NCBI RefSeq assembly: GCF_913055835.1
Contig: NZ_CAJXKQ010000032.1
Location: 1 to 50,208 of the forward strand
Source: an uncultured Marinobacter sp.
GTDB taxonomy: Bacteria > Pseudomonadota > Gammaproteobacteria > Pseudomonadales > Oleiphilaceae
Reading direction: 5' to 3'
DNA: 50,208 bases
Notes under the pieces: model-generated
Databases searched by the model: none
What the model saw: the letters and a program-made list of their open reading frames with translations, nothing else
Told to the model about the DNA's origin: nothing
Program-made: the position numbers and the translations under genes
In this document: positions 19,389 through 27,941 of the stretch, in pieces
Layout: the number at the start of each line of letters is the position of its first letter
Numbering within the stretch: position 1 is the first letter of the stretch

Positions 19389-22298
19389 TTAGACCGCTCG
19401 TACCTCAAGGCGGTTCCTGCCATTCTGTTTGGCCTGGTACAGGGCCTGATCGGCCTGTCTCAGAAATTCTGCCGGGGAGTCCTCTGGGCCCGGAATCCCG
19501 GTTGCCAGACCAATGCTGATGGTCAGCCGGATATCATCATGGCCGCATATGGTGCAGGCACTTGCGACTGCCTCCCGGAATGTCTCCAGGCGGTTGCGAA
19601 TTTCTTCGCTGTCCTCGTAGCTGGCAAACACTACGAATTCCTCGCCGCCAAACCGCGACAACCGATCGGTTTCCCGGCGGAAGTGTTTGCGCATGGTATC
19701 GGCCAGCGCCTGCAGGCAAAGGTCGCCGGCCTCATGGCCGAAGGTGTCGTTGATCTTCTTGAAGTGATCGGCGTCGACCATGGCTACGGCAAAGCCAGAG
19801 CCGTGCCGCTGACACCACTGGAAGCTTTTCCGGAACTCCTGGTCGAAGTAGCTGCGGTTGCCCAGTTGGGTCAGGTCATCGGTCACGCTCAGCCGGCCCA
19901 GAGTCTCATTGGCAACCGCCAGTTCCTTGTTCAGACGGCCCAGTTTCCGGTTCCAGTAGATCAGCAGGGCTGTCACCAGGGCACCAGCAATCAGAAGCTG
20001 CCAGATAAGCGTGTAGTCCACCGTTTGTTTCAACTGGATGTTACGCCAGTGGCTCTCCAGGCTCCGCCGCTCCTCGGTGGTCAGACTGGATACCAGTTTT
20101 TGCATGATACCGAGGAGAACTGGTTCATCGTCCCGGATGGCAACGGCCAGAGACCAGTCGGCGGGGATTCTTCCAATCACTTTCAGATCCGCCAAACCAA
20201 GCTCCTGCATGTAATAGCTGGCGGTGGCCAGGGTTGTGATGTAGCCGTCCAGCTCGTGATTCTGAAGGCGATGAAGCCCTTCCTGTTCGTTGCTGACTTC
20301 TATCAGTTCCATGGACGGGTAGCGGGTTTGCAGAAGTTCGGCAAAGGCATAGCCTTCGACAACACCGACTTTCTGGCCGCGAAGATCTCCAATCCGTTCG
20401 ATGAATGGCGCTTCGATCCGGCCAAGGACGACGTTGGGAACTTCCAGATAGGGCTCGGTGAAATTCAGGAATTCAGAGCGTTCCGGCGTTTTCATGGCCA
20501 TCGCCAGCAGATCGCATCTGCGCTCCCGCGCAGCCTGCATGGACTCCTGCCAATTGTCGGTGGGTACCACGTTGAAATGGATTGGCGTGCTCTCGGCGAA
20601 CAGTCGGAACACTTCTGCAGAAAGCCCTGTGTGCTTGCCGTTGGCATCCCTACCCTCCAGGGGTAGCCAATCGGGGTCAATGCACATGGACACCCGGTTG
20701 CCGCGGCTATCCAGCCACGCCAGTTCCGTTTCGGTCAGGTTTGCTTCGCCAGTGCCGGGCTGCCGGGTTCCACCGCTGGCGCCAAGCCAGCGGTCTTCAA
20801 TTGTGCGAATTTCTTCGGCACTGATAGTGGCGAGGGCCTGATCGAGAATGCCGGCTAAAGGCGCAAGGCCCGGGCGTACGCCGAATCGGAGATCTTCACC
20901 TGGCAGACCTTCCAGGATCAGTTCCCCGGCGATCCGGACTCCCGGAATTCCCAGTTCACGAACCCAGAAATTACCGTTGGGCAGTGCCGCAAGAACCACA
21001 TCCACCTGGCCCCTGGCGAGGGCTTCGAACATGGCATCCTGGGCGGTGAAAATACGGGCGTCGTCCCCCAGCGCTTCCTGCAATGGTTGTTCGTAATAGA
21101 TGCCGGAGCCCAGCGCCACTCGCATACCCTTCAGGTCCTCGAGGGTGTTGAGTGATAGATCCTGATCCCGGGTGAAAGCCACATTGGGTATGGTGTGGTA
21201 TGGCTCGGTGAAGCGGGTGAAAGCGGTGCGTTCTGGGCTGAACGACATGTTGGCCAGTATGTCGATCTCGCCGTTACGAAACAGCGGCAGCAGTTCGATC
21301 CATTGGCCGCCCACGGGGATTACCTGTAGTCCGGTCAGATCTGACAGCCGGTTCAGAATATCGACTGTCAGGCCCTGGATGCGCGTACCACTCTCAAAGC
21401 TGTAGGGGGCATAGTCCCGCATCAGCCCGACGCGGACCGGGCCGGTTTCCGCAATGAACTGGCGCTGTTCGGGGCTGAGAACAAAATTTCCCGAGCCGGT
21501 GAGACTGGCACCGCCAAATTCCTGCCAACGCTCCAACAGTTCCCGCTTGCGCTGATCCGGAATCTCCGCAAGGCCCTGACTGATCTGATTGAACAGGGCC
21601 TCATTGGCTTTCAGAACGCCGATACGGAAGTCCTCGCGGGCAAGATCACCCAGCGGTGCCTTGCCGGCAATGGCAAGAAAACGAAAGCCCGCCTCGTTGG
21701 CGTAATACTGGAGAGTAAGTTGCGGCCCGATAATCACATCCACCCAACCGAAAGCCAGTGCCCGGATCAGGCTGTGCAGCGAGTCGTACGTGTTGAGCGT
21801 GATGTCTTTTGCGGTAAGCGCATCGCGGTAATAGATGTCCCGCACAACACCCACTCTCAGGCCTCGGAGGTCTTCAATGCTATCGACATTCCCGACAGGA
21901 TTCTGGGTGTCATGCATCAGGTAAGTCTGTCGAATGTGGTAAGGCTCGGTAAACAGGATCTGCTCGGCGCGGTCCTGGCGAAACGAGATGCCATCAATGA
22001 CGTCAAGTTCGCCCCGCATGAAGGCACCGTAGACTTCTGGCCAGCTGCCGGCCCTGAAGTTGAACTGCAGATCAGCCTGTTCGGCGACTTCCCGCAGAAT
22101 ATCGACCGAGAAACCGGAGGCGCCGCGCCCCTCATTAAAGGAATAGGGTTTGTTGTCAGCGACGATGCCGACGGTAACGGTATCCGACGCTTCCCGGGCG
22201 CCGGACGAAGTTGGGACGATCAGGTAGACCAGTGCAAAAAGAACAGCAGCGGCCACTCTCTTGAACGGGTATTGGCAGGGGGTGGCTAGGGTGTTCAT
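19389..22298 (-). CDS. Diguanylate cyclase with three tandem substrate-binding domains
   Basis: Membrane-bound c-di-GMP synthase, 969 residues. After a signal segment (about 1-34) come three consecutive family-3 solute-binding domains in the periplasm (about 40-265, 285-505 and 530-755), each with the LRGxxVGV-type and FTEPY motifs of the fold. One transmembrane helix follows (about 770-790), then a GGDEF domain (about 804-969). The active site reads GGEEF near residue 885, and an RxxD inhibitory site (RETD) sits five residues before it, so the cyclase should be active and feedback-inhibited. Ligands are unknown; amino acids are typical for this fold. Family members usually carry one or two such domains. 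Confidence 0.88.
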   Translation of the reverse strand: MNTLATPCQYPFKRVAAAVLFALVYLIVPTSSGAREASDTVTVGIVADNKPYSFNEGRGASGFSVDILREVAEQADLQFNFRAGSWPEVYGAFMRGELDVIDGISFRQDRAEQILFTEPYHIRQTYLMHDTQNPVGNVDSIEDLRGLRVGVVRDIYYRDALTAKDITLNTYDSLHSLIRALAFGWVDVIIGPQLTLQYYANEAGFRFLAIAGKAPLGDLAREDFRIGVLKANEALFNQISQGLAEIPDQRKRELLERWQEFGGASLTGSGNFVLSPEQRQFIAETGPVRVGLMRDYAPYSFESGTRIQGLTVDILNRLSDLTGLQVIPVGGQWIELLPLFRNGEIDILANMSFSPERTAFTRFTEPYHTIPNVAFTRDQDLSLNTLEDLKGMRVALGSGIYYEQPLQEALGDDARIFTAQDAMFEALARGQVDVVLAALPNGNFWVRELGIPGVRIAGELILEGLPGEDLRFGVRPGLAPLAGILDQALATISAEEIRTIEDRWLGASGGTRQPGTGEANLTETELAWLDSRGNRVSMCIDPDWLPLEGRDANGKHTGLSAEVFRLFAESTPIHFNVVPTDNWQESMQAARERRCDLLAMAMKTPERSEFLNFTEPYLEVPNVVLGRIEAPFIERIGDLRGQKVGVVEGYAFAELLQTRYPSMELIEVSNEQEGLHRLQNHELDGYITTLATASYYMQELGLADLKVIGRIPADWSLAVAIRDDEPVLLGIMQKLVSSLTTEERRSLESHWRNIQLKQTVDYTLIWQLLIAGALVTALLIYWNRKLGRLNKELAVANETLGRLSVTDDLTQLGNRSYFDQEFRKSFQWCQRHGSGFAVAMVDADHFKKINDTFGHEAGDLCLQALADTMRKHFRRETDRLSRFGGEEFVVFASYEDSEEIRNRLETFREAVASACTICGHDDIRLTISIGLATGIPGPEDSPAEFLRQADQALYQAKQNGRNRLEVRAV

Positions 22299-22366
22299 CG
22301 GCGTGCCGGCGGTCCTTTACAGCTACGTTAACAGTGTAGTCATAACCACCGGTCTTGCCTACCGCC

Positions 22367-22810
22367 TCAGGCGCTGACCGAACGACCGGTGTAATCGGAA
22401 AAGTCCGGTTTTCTCGGCTGATGCTGGTCGTCTGTCATGTAGGCCGAGGTCAGAATGAATTCGGCGGTGGCCCGGTTGCAGGCCACGGGAATGTTCCAGA
22501 GTGCCGCAATTCGCAACAGCGCCTTGATGTCCGGGTCATGGGGTTGTGGTTCGAGGGGGTCCCAGAAGAACACCAGCAGGTCGATTTCGCCCTCGGCGAT
22601 CTTGGCGCCGATTTGCTGGTCGCCGCCCAGGGGGCCGCTGAGCAGGCAGTGAATGTCATCCCGTTCAAGGTTATCCCGGAGCAGCCGCCCGGTGGTGCCG
22701 GTGGCGTAGAGTTTCAGCGGGGCGAAGCGGGTGCGGTTTTCGGCAACCCAGTCCACCAGTTCCTTTTTCTTGTTGTCGTGTGCCACCAAAGCGACGGATT
22801 TTACGGCCAT
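22367..22810 (-). CDS. mgsA: Methylglyoxal synthase
   Basis: Converts dihydroxyacetone phosphate to methylglyoxal and phosphate, a bypass of lower glycolysis, 147 residues (usual length). Motifs include ALVAHDNKK at the N-terminus, the phosphate-binding ATGTTG, the catalytic Asp in SGPLGGDQQIG and the DPLEPQPHDPDIKALLR block. It is divergent from the DUF815 ATPase gene with about 84 bases between the starts. It lies 68 bases upstream of the diguanylate cyclase gene on the same strand. Confidence 0.93.
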   Translation of the reverse strand: MAVKSVALVAHDNKKKELVDWVAENRTRFAPLKLYATGTTGRLLRDNLERDDIHCLLSGPLGGDQQIGAKIAEGEIDLLVFFWDPLEPQPHDPDIKALLRIAALWNIPVACNRATAEFILTSAYMTDDQHQPRKPDFSDYTGRSVSA

Positions 22811-22894
22811 TTGGGGTAAAGTCTCCTGTTATCACGGTTTTTACAGGGATCAGTGTTTCACAGCCTGACCCGCGACGGAATAGGAAAGAGGTTT

Positions 22895-23686
22895 ATGTCC
22901 GCGACTGCAGCCTTTGACTGGCAATCCACCCCGGCCGCCGTCTGGCGTCGCCATCGCTCTGGGCTTCGTGCCATCCGCCGGCTTGATCCGGTGCAATGGC
23001 AGGATCTGAAGGGTATTGACCGACAGCAGCAGGCCCTGGCCCGCAACACCGAGCGCTTTCTGGCAGGGGAGCCGTCCAACAACGCGTTGCTCTGGGGCTC
23101 CCGGGGCACGGGTAAGTCATCTTTGATCAAGGCGCTGCTGAATCGCTATCAGGAGCGCGGGCTGCGGATGATCGAGGTGGATAAGGATGATCTGGTCAAC
23201 CTGCCGGAAATTGTCGATGACATCTGCGATCTGCCGTTCCGGTTCGTGATTTTCTGCGACGACCTGTCGTTTGATGTGGGAGAGTCCAGCTACAAGGCCC
23301 TGAAAAGTGTGCTTGAGGGCTCCCTGGAGCTGCCGCCGGAGAATGTGCGGGTGTATGCAACCTCCAACCGCCGACACCTGATGCCGGAGTTCATGTCCGA
23401 CAACCTCAAGAGCGAAATGCGGGACGGGGAGCTGCATCCGGCGGAGGCGATCGAAGAACAGGTATCTCTGGCCGACCGCTTCGGTCTGCAGCTATCCTTC
23501 TATGCCTTTTCGCAGGACGTATACCTGCAGGCCGTGGACGCGCTTTTTCCGAAGTTTGATGACCGTGAAGGCCTGCACCGCGAGGCGATTCGCTTCGCCA
23601 CTGCCAAGGGCGTGCGCAACGGCCGAACGGCCCAACAGTTCTACCGCCAGTTTGCCGGCGAGCAGGAGCTGGGAAAACTGAAGTAG
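22895..23686 (+). CDS. DUF815 AAA+ ATPase
   Basis: Predicted AAA+ ATPase of the DUF815 family, 263 residues. Walker A is GSRGTGKSS near residue 70, Walker B is FVIFCDDLSF near residue 125, and the sensor-like YATSNRRHLMPE follows, all in the order typical of the family. Function is unknown. ATG 22895 is preceded by GGAAAGAGG; the frame extends upstream to a GTG at 22853 with no ribosome site. The stop codon abuts the stop of the convergent DUF3422 gene (TAG followed by CTA), with no spacer. Confidence 0.82.
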   Translation: MSATAAFDWQSTPAAVWRRHRSGLRAIRRLDPVQWQDLKGIDRQQQALARNTERFLAGEPSNNALLWGSRGTGKSSLIKALLNRYQERGLRMIEVDKDDLVNLPEIVDDICDLPFRFVIFCDDLSFDVGESSYKALKSVLEGSLELPPENVRVYATSNRRHLMPEFMSDNLKSEMRDGELHPAEAIEEQVSLADRFGLQLSFYAFSQDVYLQAVDALFPKFDDREGLHREAIRFATAKGVRNGRTAQQFYRQFAGEQELGKLK

Positions 23687-24994
23687 CTACTGCCGTTTGG
23701 CCATCCTGATGAAATGGTGGTGAACCACCCGGACACCCAGAAACACGAGGGTCATCACCACAGGAATGGCGATGCCGAGCACCAACGTCTTGTTGAAGGC
23801 AACGCCGGCTTCATAAACCGAATCCAGCCCGAATTTGAGCAGGCCAATCAGGTAATAGGTGATGGCCACCACCGAGAAACCCTCCACGGTGTGCTGCATC
23901 ATCAGCTGGATCTTGGAGCGCCGGTCCATGGAACTGAGCAGTTGCTGGTTCTGGCTCTGAATGGCCAGTTCCACCCGGGTGCGCATCATGTCCGAGGCCC
24001 GGTCGACCCGGCGCGACAGGTCTTCCAGGCGCTCACTCACCGCTTCGCAGGTTTTCACCGCCGGTGTCAGCCGGCGGGTCATGAATTCGGTCAGGGTCAG
24101 GTGGCCGGAGAGTTCGTCCTCCCGCAGTTCCTCCAGGCGGGTCAGAACCAGCTGGTGATAGGCCCGGGTGGCTGAGAAACGGAACGTGGAGTGGGCCCGG
24201 AAGGCCTCGATACGGGCGGCAATGTTGGTCAGCTGGGCCAACAACTTTTCTTCATCCACATCTTCATTCTCCGCCAGTGACCGGGTGATGACCGCCAGTT
24301 TTTCGTCCATATCGTTCAGGGACGGCGTGATTTCCCGGGCAACCGGCAGCGCCAGCAGCGACATCAGGCGGTAGGTTTCAATCTCCATCAGGCGCTGGGT
24401 CAGCCGGCCCAGCTGGCTGTCTGACATGTGGTGGTTCATCACCATGAACCGGCCAAAGCCGTCACTGTGCAGACGGAAGGTGCCCCATACCCGGGCGGCG
24501 CCTTCCTGTGGGCTGGAGCCAACCAGTCGCATGCCTTCGAAGTGTTTGCGCACATAACTCAAGTCGCCTTCGGTGCCATCAACAGCGGGCCTTACTTCCA
24601 GATGGAAGGCCGCGATCACCGTGCCGGTCAACTGCTCCAGCCATCCATTGGGCAGCGGGGTGATACCGGTCTCGGTAAAGGGCGTTTCATCGCCGGCTTC
24701 CAGATTGATGAACGTGTAGGACGCGAATTCCATGTGCATTTCGCGACGCACCCGCAGAGAACCAAACGTGTGCTCGAAACAGCCCACTTCCTTTTCCGGC
24801 ACCGGATGCCCCATCAACCGGTGGAGTTCCTGAAGGTGCCGGAATTGCTGCTCCCGCTGCTCGGGCGTGGTCAGCACTGCCATCTGGGTGACCCGCGCGG
24901 GTGTTGGTAGCACCTGGAACGGCCGCGAATGCAGCTCGTTGTATAGCTCGTTCCGAAGCGGATGAATATCGAGGGAGTCCAGGCGTGCACTCAC
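23687..24994 (-). CDS. DUF3422 membrane protein
   Basis: 435-residue protein of the DUF3422 family, recognised from the N-terminal HPLRNELYNELHSRPF signature. The first ~330 residues are soluble and include coiled-coil segments. Two transmembrane helices lie near the C-terminus (about 375-395 and 405-425). No enzymatic motif is visible and the family role is unknown. It starts 18 bases after the stop of the sortase-system histidine kinase on the same strand, so it may be the third gene of that operon. Confidence 0.82.
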   Translation of the reverse strand: MSARLDSLDIHPLRNELYNELHSRPFQVLPTPARVTQMAVLTTPEQREQQFRHLQELHRLMGHPVPEKEVGCFEHTFGSLRVRREMHMEFASYTFINLEAGDETPFTETGITPLPNGWLEQLTGTVIAAFHLEVRPAVDGTEGDLSYVRKHFEGMRLVGSSPQEGAARVWGTFRLHSDGFGRFMVMNHHMSDSQLGRLTQRLMEIETYRLMSLLALPVAREITPSLNDMDEKLAVITRSLAENEDVDEEKLLAQLTNIAARIEAFRAHSTFRFSATRAYHQLVLTRLEELREDELSGHLTLTEFMTRRLTPAVKTCEAVSERLEDLSRRVDRASDMMRTRVELAIQSQNQQLLSSMDRRSKIQLMMQHTVEGFSVVAITYYLIGLLKFGLDSVYEAGVAFNKTLVLGIAIPVVMTLVFLGVRVVHHHFIRMAKRQ

Positions 24995-25012
24995 GGCGGG
25001 AAGTTCCTGTTT

Positions 25013-27043
25013 TCAAGAATGGATGGCAGGGATAATAACCCGGAAGCTTACGCCGTCAATGCCACCTTGGGTGCGGTTTCGGGCTTCCACCCGGGCACCA
25101 TGGTAGTCGGCAATCAGGCTGACGATCAGCAAGCCCTGCCCCAGATGGCCTTGTTCCTGACCATCCCGCATCGACACAAACGGGCTGAAAATGTCAGTGG
25201 TGGTGTCTTCCGGCAGCGTCGAGCCCTGGTTGAAAACCGATAGGCACAGGCCTTCTGGCGTGGTTTCCAGACCCACTTCAATCAGGCCATCCTGTGGTGT
25301 GAAATCCCGGGCGTTGTCCACCAGCTTGTCGAGCAACTGCACCATCAGTTCTGGAGAGCCGGTGATCATGCAGCCCGCATCGGGCCCCGAATAGCGAATC
25401 TGATGGCTGGGATCGAGGGCCTGGTAGGCGGCGGTGGCTTCGGCAGCCACTTCGGCGAGATCAAACGGTTCCTTATCCGCATGGTCCAGGCTCTGTTCAA
25501 GCCGGGCTGCTTCGCTCATGCCGTGGAGTATTTGCCGAAGGCGCTCGGTGGCTGAGGCCGCCCGTTCAATGTACTGCCTTCGTTCTTCTTCCGAGTCGCT
25601 GTGGTTCAGGTTTTCCAGCGAGGAACGCACCACTGCGACGGGCGTTTTCAGCTCATGGGACAGTCGCCGGGAGAAACTTTCCAGGTAGCGGTTGTAGCCG
25701 TGGAGTCGGTCCACCATCAGGCTGAAGTGCCGCTGCAACTGGCCCAGTTCATCCTTGCTTCGGGCATCCGGCACTCTGCCGGTAATCCGGCCGTCTTCGT
25801 CAATGCTGGCACTGACAGCGCGCTGCAGGCGGGTAATTCGCCATGACAGCCAGCTGGCGTAGCCGAGCAGAACCAGGGTGAGAGCAACAATGATGAGTGT
25901 ACTGCGGGCAATGACCGAGCCCAGGGCAGAGCCGGAGAGGGTCAGGAGCTGGTCCAGTGACTGCTCCAGTATCAGCGTGCGACCACCGAAAACTTCCCGG
26001 GTGGTCAGCAGCCAGATGCTGTCGTCTTCATGACGGACCAGGCCCGAATCCGGTAGCGCTTTAATCTCCACACGGTTAGTGCCGGTTTCAATAGTTGTGG
26101 GTTCCGGCTGGTAGAGGCGAACCAGGCCCCGGAGCGCGTTGAGACTGATCTGTTCGATGACCTGAACCGGGCTGAGACTGTCGAACTCGGGCGCTGTTTC
26201 GGCAGAGTCAGACCGCTGTCGTGCGATTACCCAGCCGGCCGGTTCCACAAGGCGGACTTGCTGTCCCTGGTTCAGCTCTGGCTCCAACTGGCGCTCCAGG
26301 GCCAGGTTGCGACTGACCAGAACCGGCAGCGGATCAACGGGCGTGGAGATGCCGGTTACCTGGTCAGTGCCCCATAAGGCCGCAAAACCCAAACGGCTGC
26401 GATCCGCCGGCATGGGCAGTTTCAGTTCCAGTTGCCAGGCCCCGGTGATCTGGTGCATGAAGGCGGAAATGCGGTAATCCGTCTTTTGGCTGGCCTCGTC
26501 GAAACCATAAAGCTGGCCCGGAGCCGGCGTGCGTAATAGCCAGGATGTCCGGGTACCCTCGGGAGCAAGGTTTCCGGGGGGCGGTTCCAGCCAGAGCCTG
26601 AGCCGGTCATAGGGCTGAGTCGGATTGCCTGGATTAAAGAACACGGGTTGCCGATGGTTGACGCGGATCAGCAGATACAGGTTTCGCCGGTCGGTCGCAG
26701 CCTGCCACTGCAGGACTGGCTCGCCGGTTTCTGTGCTGGTCTGGCCTTGCCAGTTTCTTGCCTCGTCGTCTTCGTCATACCCCGGCCAATCGTGGCCATA
26801 ACCATCCAGGTTCAGGTTGCCGGCCAGTGGTTCGACGTAGATGGCTGGCTCATCAGGCCTGATAACGGAGCTGCCGATTATCTGGTCGCCGGCAGTCTCG
26901 GCCAGTCTTCCGGCCTGGGCCTGCAATTGCAGCCGGGCCTGTTGGCGGAGGGCGTCGTCCAGTTCCAGGACAAACTGCAGACCCGCCCAGGGGATCAGCA
27001 GCATCAGCAGGCTGGCGACGAACAGCTGGCGCTTGAGGCTCAA
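25013..27043 (-). CDS. Dedicated sortase system histidine kinase
   Basis: Sensor kinase of the proteobacterial dedicated sortase system, 676 residues. It has an N-terminal transmembrane helix (about 7-25), a large periplasmic sensor (about 26-385), a second helix (about 388-410) and a HAMP-like linker. A HisKA domain follows with phosphoacceptor His463 in RRLSHELKTP, then a HATPase_c domain whose glycine box reads GHLGQGLLIV. The first half lacks similarity to common sensor domains. It begins three bases after the response regulator stop. Context with the class GN sortase and its substrate gives the specific name. Confidence 0.87.
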   Translation of the reverse strand: MSLKRQLFVASLLMLLIPWAGLQFVLELDDALRQQARLQLQAQAGRLAETAGDQIIGSSVIRPDEPAIYVEPLAGNLNLDGYGHDWPGYDEDDEARNWQGQTSTETGEPVLQWQAATDRRNLYLLIRVNHRQPVFFNPGNPTQPYDRLRLWLEPPPGNLAPEGTRTSWLLRTPAPGQLYGFDEASQKTDYRISAFMHQITGAWQLELKLPMPADRSRLGFAALWGTDQVTGISTPVDPLPVLVSRNLALERQLEPELNQGQQVRLVEPAGWVIARQRSDSAETAPEFDSLSPVQVIEQISLNALRGLVRLYQPEPTTIETGTNRVEIKALPDSGLVRHEDDSIWLLTTREVFGGRTLILEQSLDQLLTLSGSALGSVIARSTLIIVALTLVLLGYASWLSWRITRLQRAVSASIDEDGRITGRVPDARSKDELGQLQRHFSLMVDRLHGYNRYLESFSRRLSHELKTPVAVVRSSLENLNHSDSEEERRQYIERAASATERLRQILHGMSEAARLEQSLDHADKEPFDLAEVAAEATAAYQALDPSHQIRYSGPDAGCMITGSPELMVQLLDKLVDNARDFTPQDGLIEVGLETTPEGLCLSVFNQGSTLPEDTTTDIFSPFVSMRDGQEQGHLGQGLLIVSLIADYHGARVEARNRTQGGIDGVSFRVIIPAIHS

Positions 27044-27046
27044 GGT

Positions 27047-27748
27047 TCAGACCTCACGGGCGTTCCAGCGGTAGCCCATCCCGTAGGCGGTCTGGATACC
27101 ATCAAAGGCCTCATCCAGTTGCAGGAACTTGCGGCGGATGCGTTTGATGTGGGAAGTGACCGTGTTGTCGTCCAGCACGGTGCTGGCAGCTTCCATCAGT
27201 TGTTCGCGACTGCGCACATGGCCGGGGTGCTGCACCAGGGAATGCAGCATCCAGAATTCTGTCACGGTCAGGTCAATGGGCGTTCCGTTCCAGGCGACGG
27301 TCATGCGATCGACATTCAGGGTGAGCTTGCCCCGCTGAAGCACTTCATCCGGCTTCTGGAGGGCTTCGGCCCAGGCATCGGCCCGTCTGAGCAGGGCGGT
27401 CACACGGGCCAGCAGGTGGTCCAGGCTCATGTCTTTGGTGACATAGTCATCGGCGCCCAGGCGCAGGCCGTGGACGGAATCGATGTCGCTGTCACGGGCA
27501 GTCAGAAAGATGATTGGCAGGGTCTGGGACAGTGATCTCAGGTCCTGGCACAGGGCGAAGCCACCCTCCGGCTCATCGCCCAGGCCAACGTCGATGATGG
27601 CCAGGTCCGGCAGTGACTGACGCAGCACCTGCCAGGCAGACGAGCGGTCGCCGTGAGAGCTTACGCGATAGCCTCGGCGCTCGAACGCGGCGCGGTAGTT
27701 GTCGCGGATGGCGGGTTCGTCTTCGATCAGTACAACGTGTTTCTTCAT
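27047..27748 (-). CDS. Dedicated sortase system response regulator
   Basis: OmpR-type response regulator, 233 residues. The receiver domain (1-120) has acidic residues EDEP at the N-terminus, the phosphoacceptor Asp in LAIIDVGLGD near residue 51 and the conserved Lys in VTKDMS, where Asp replaces the usual Pro. A winged-helix DNA-binding domain covers about 135-230. It is divergent from the sortase substrate gene, with 193 bases between the starts that contain a long inverted repeat, a likely target for autoregulation. Confidence 0.88.
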   Translation of the reverse strand: MKKHVVLIEDEPAIRDNYRAAFERRGYRVSSHGDRSSAWQVLRQSLPDLAIIDVGLGDEPEGGFALCQDLRSLSQTLPIIFLTARDSDIDSVHGLRLGADDYVTKDMSLDHLLARVTALLRRADAWAEALQKPDEVLQRGKLTLNVDRMTVAWNGTPIDLTVTEFWMLHSLVQHPGHVRSREQLMEAASTVLDDNTVTSHIKRIRRKFLQLDEAFDGIQTAYGMGYRWNAREV

Positions 27749-27788
27749 GATGGCGGCTGCTTCCCATTGCCGGTGTCGGTCTATTTAA

Positions 27789-27875
27789 CCATGGCAGATG
27801 GCGATAACAAGGGCGCAGGCCGTTGTTGCCATAATTCATCATTTTTTGAGGGCGGTTTGTCGCAATCTGCCATGG
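27789..27875. promoter_or_regulatory. Inverted repeat between the sortase regulator and substrate genes
   Basis: CCATGGCAGAT at 27789-27799 is repeated in exact inverse form, ATCTGCCATGG, at 27865-27875, with 65 bases between the arms. It lies in the divergent intergenic region that must hold both promoters. Two operator half-sites for the neighbouring OmpR-type regulator are the simplest reading. This is inference; the binding motif of these regulators is not known to me. Confidence 0.45.
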
Positions 27876-27941
27876 GAGTTCCTTTCCGGATTGCTGAAAT
27901 GGCGGTGTTTCGCACAGTCATGCAGCCATAAGGATTCTCTC

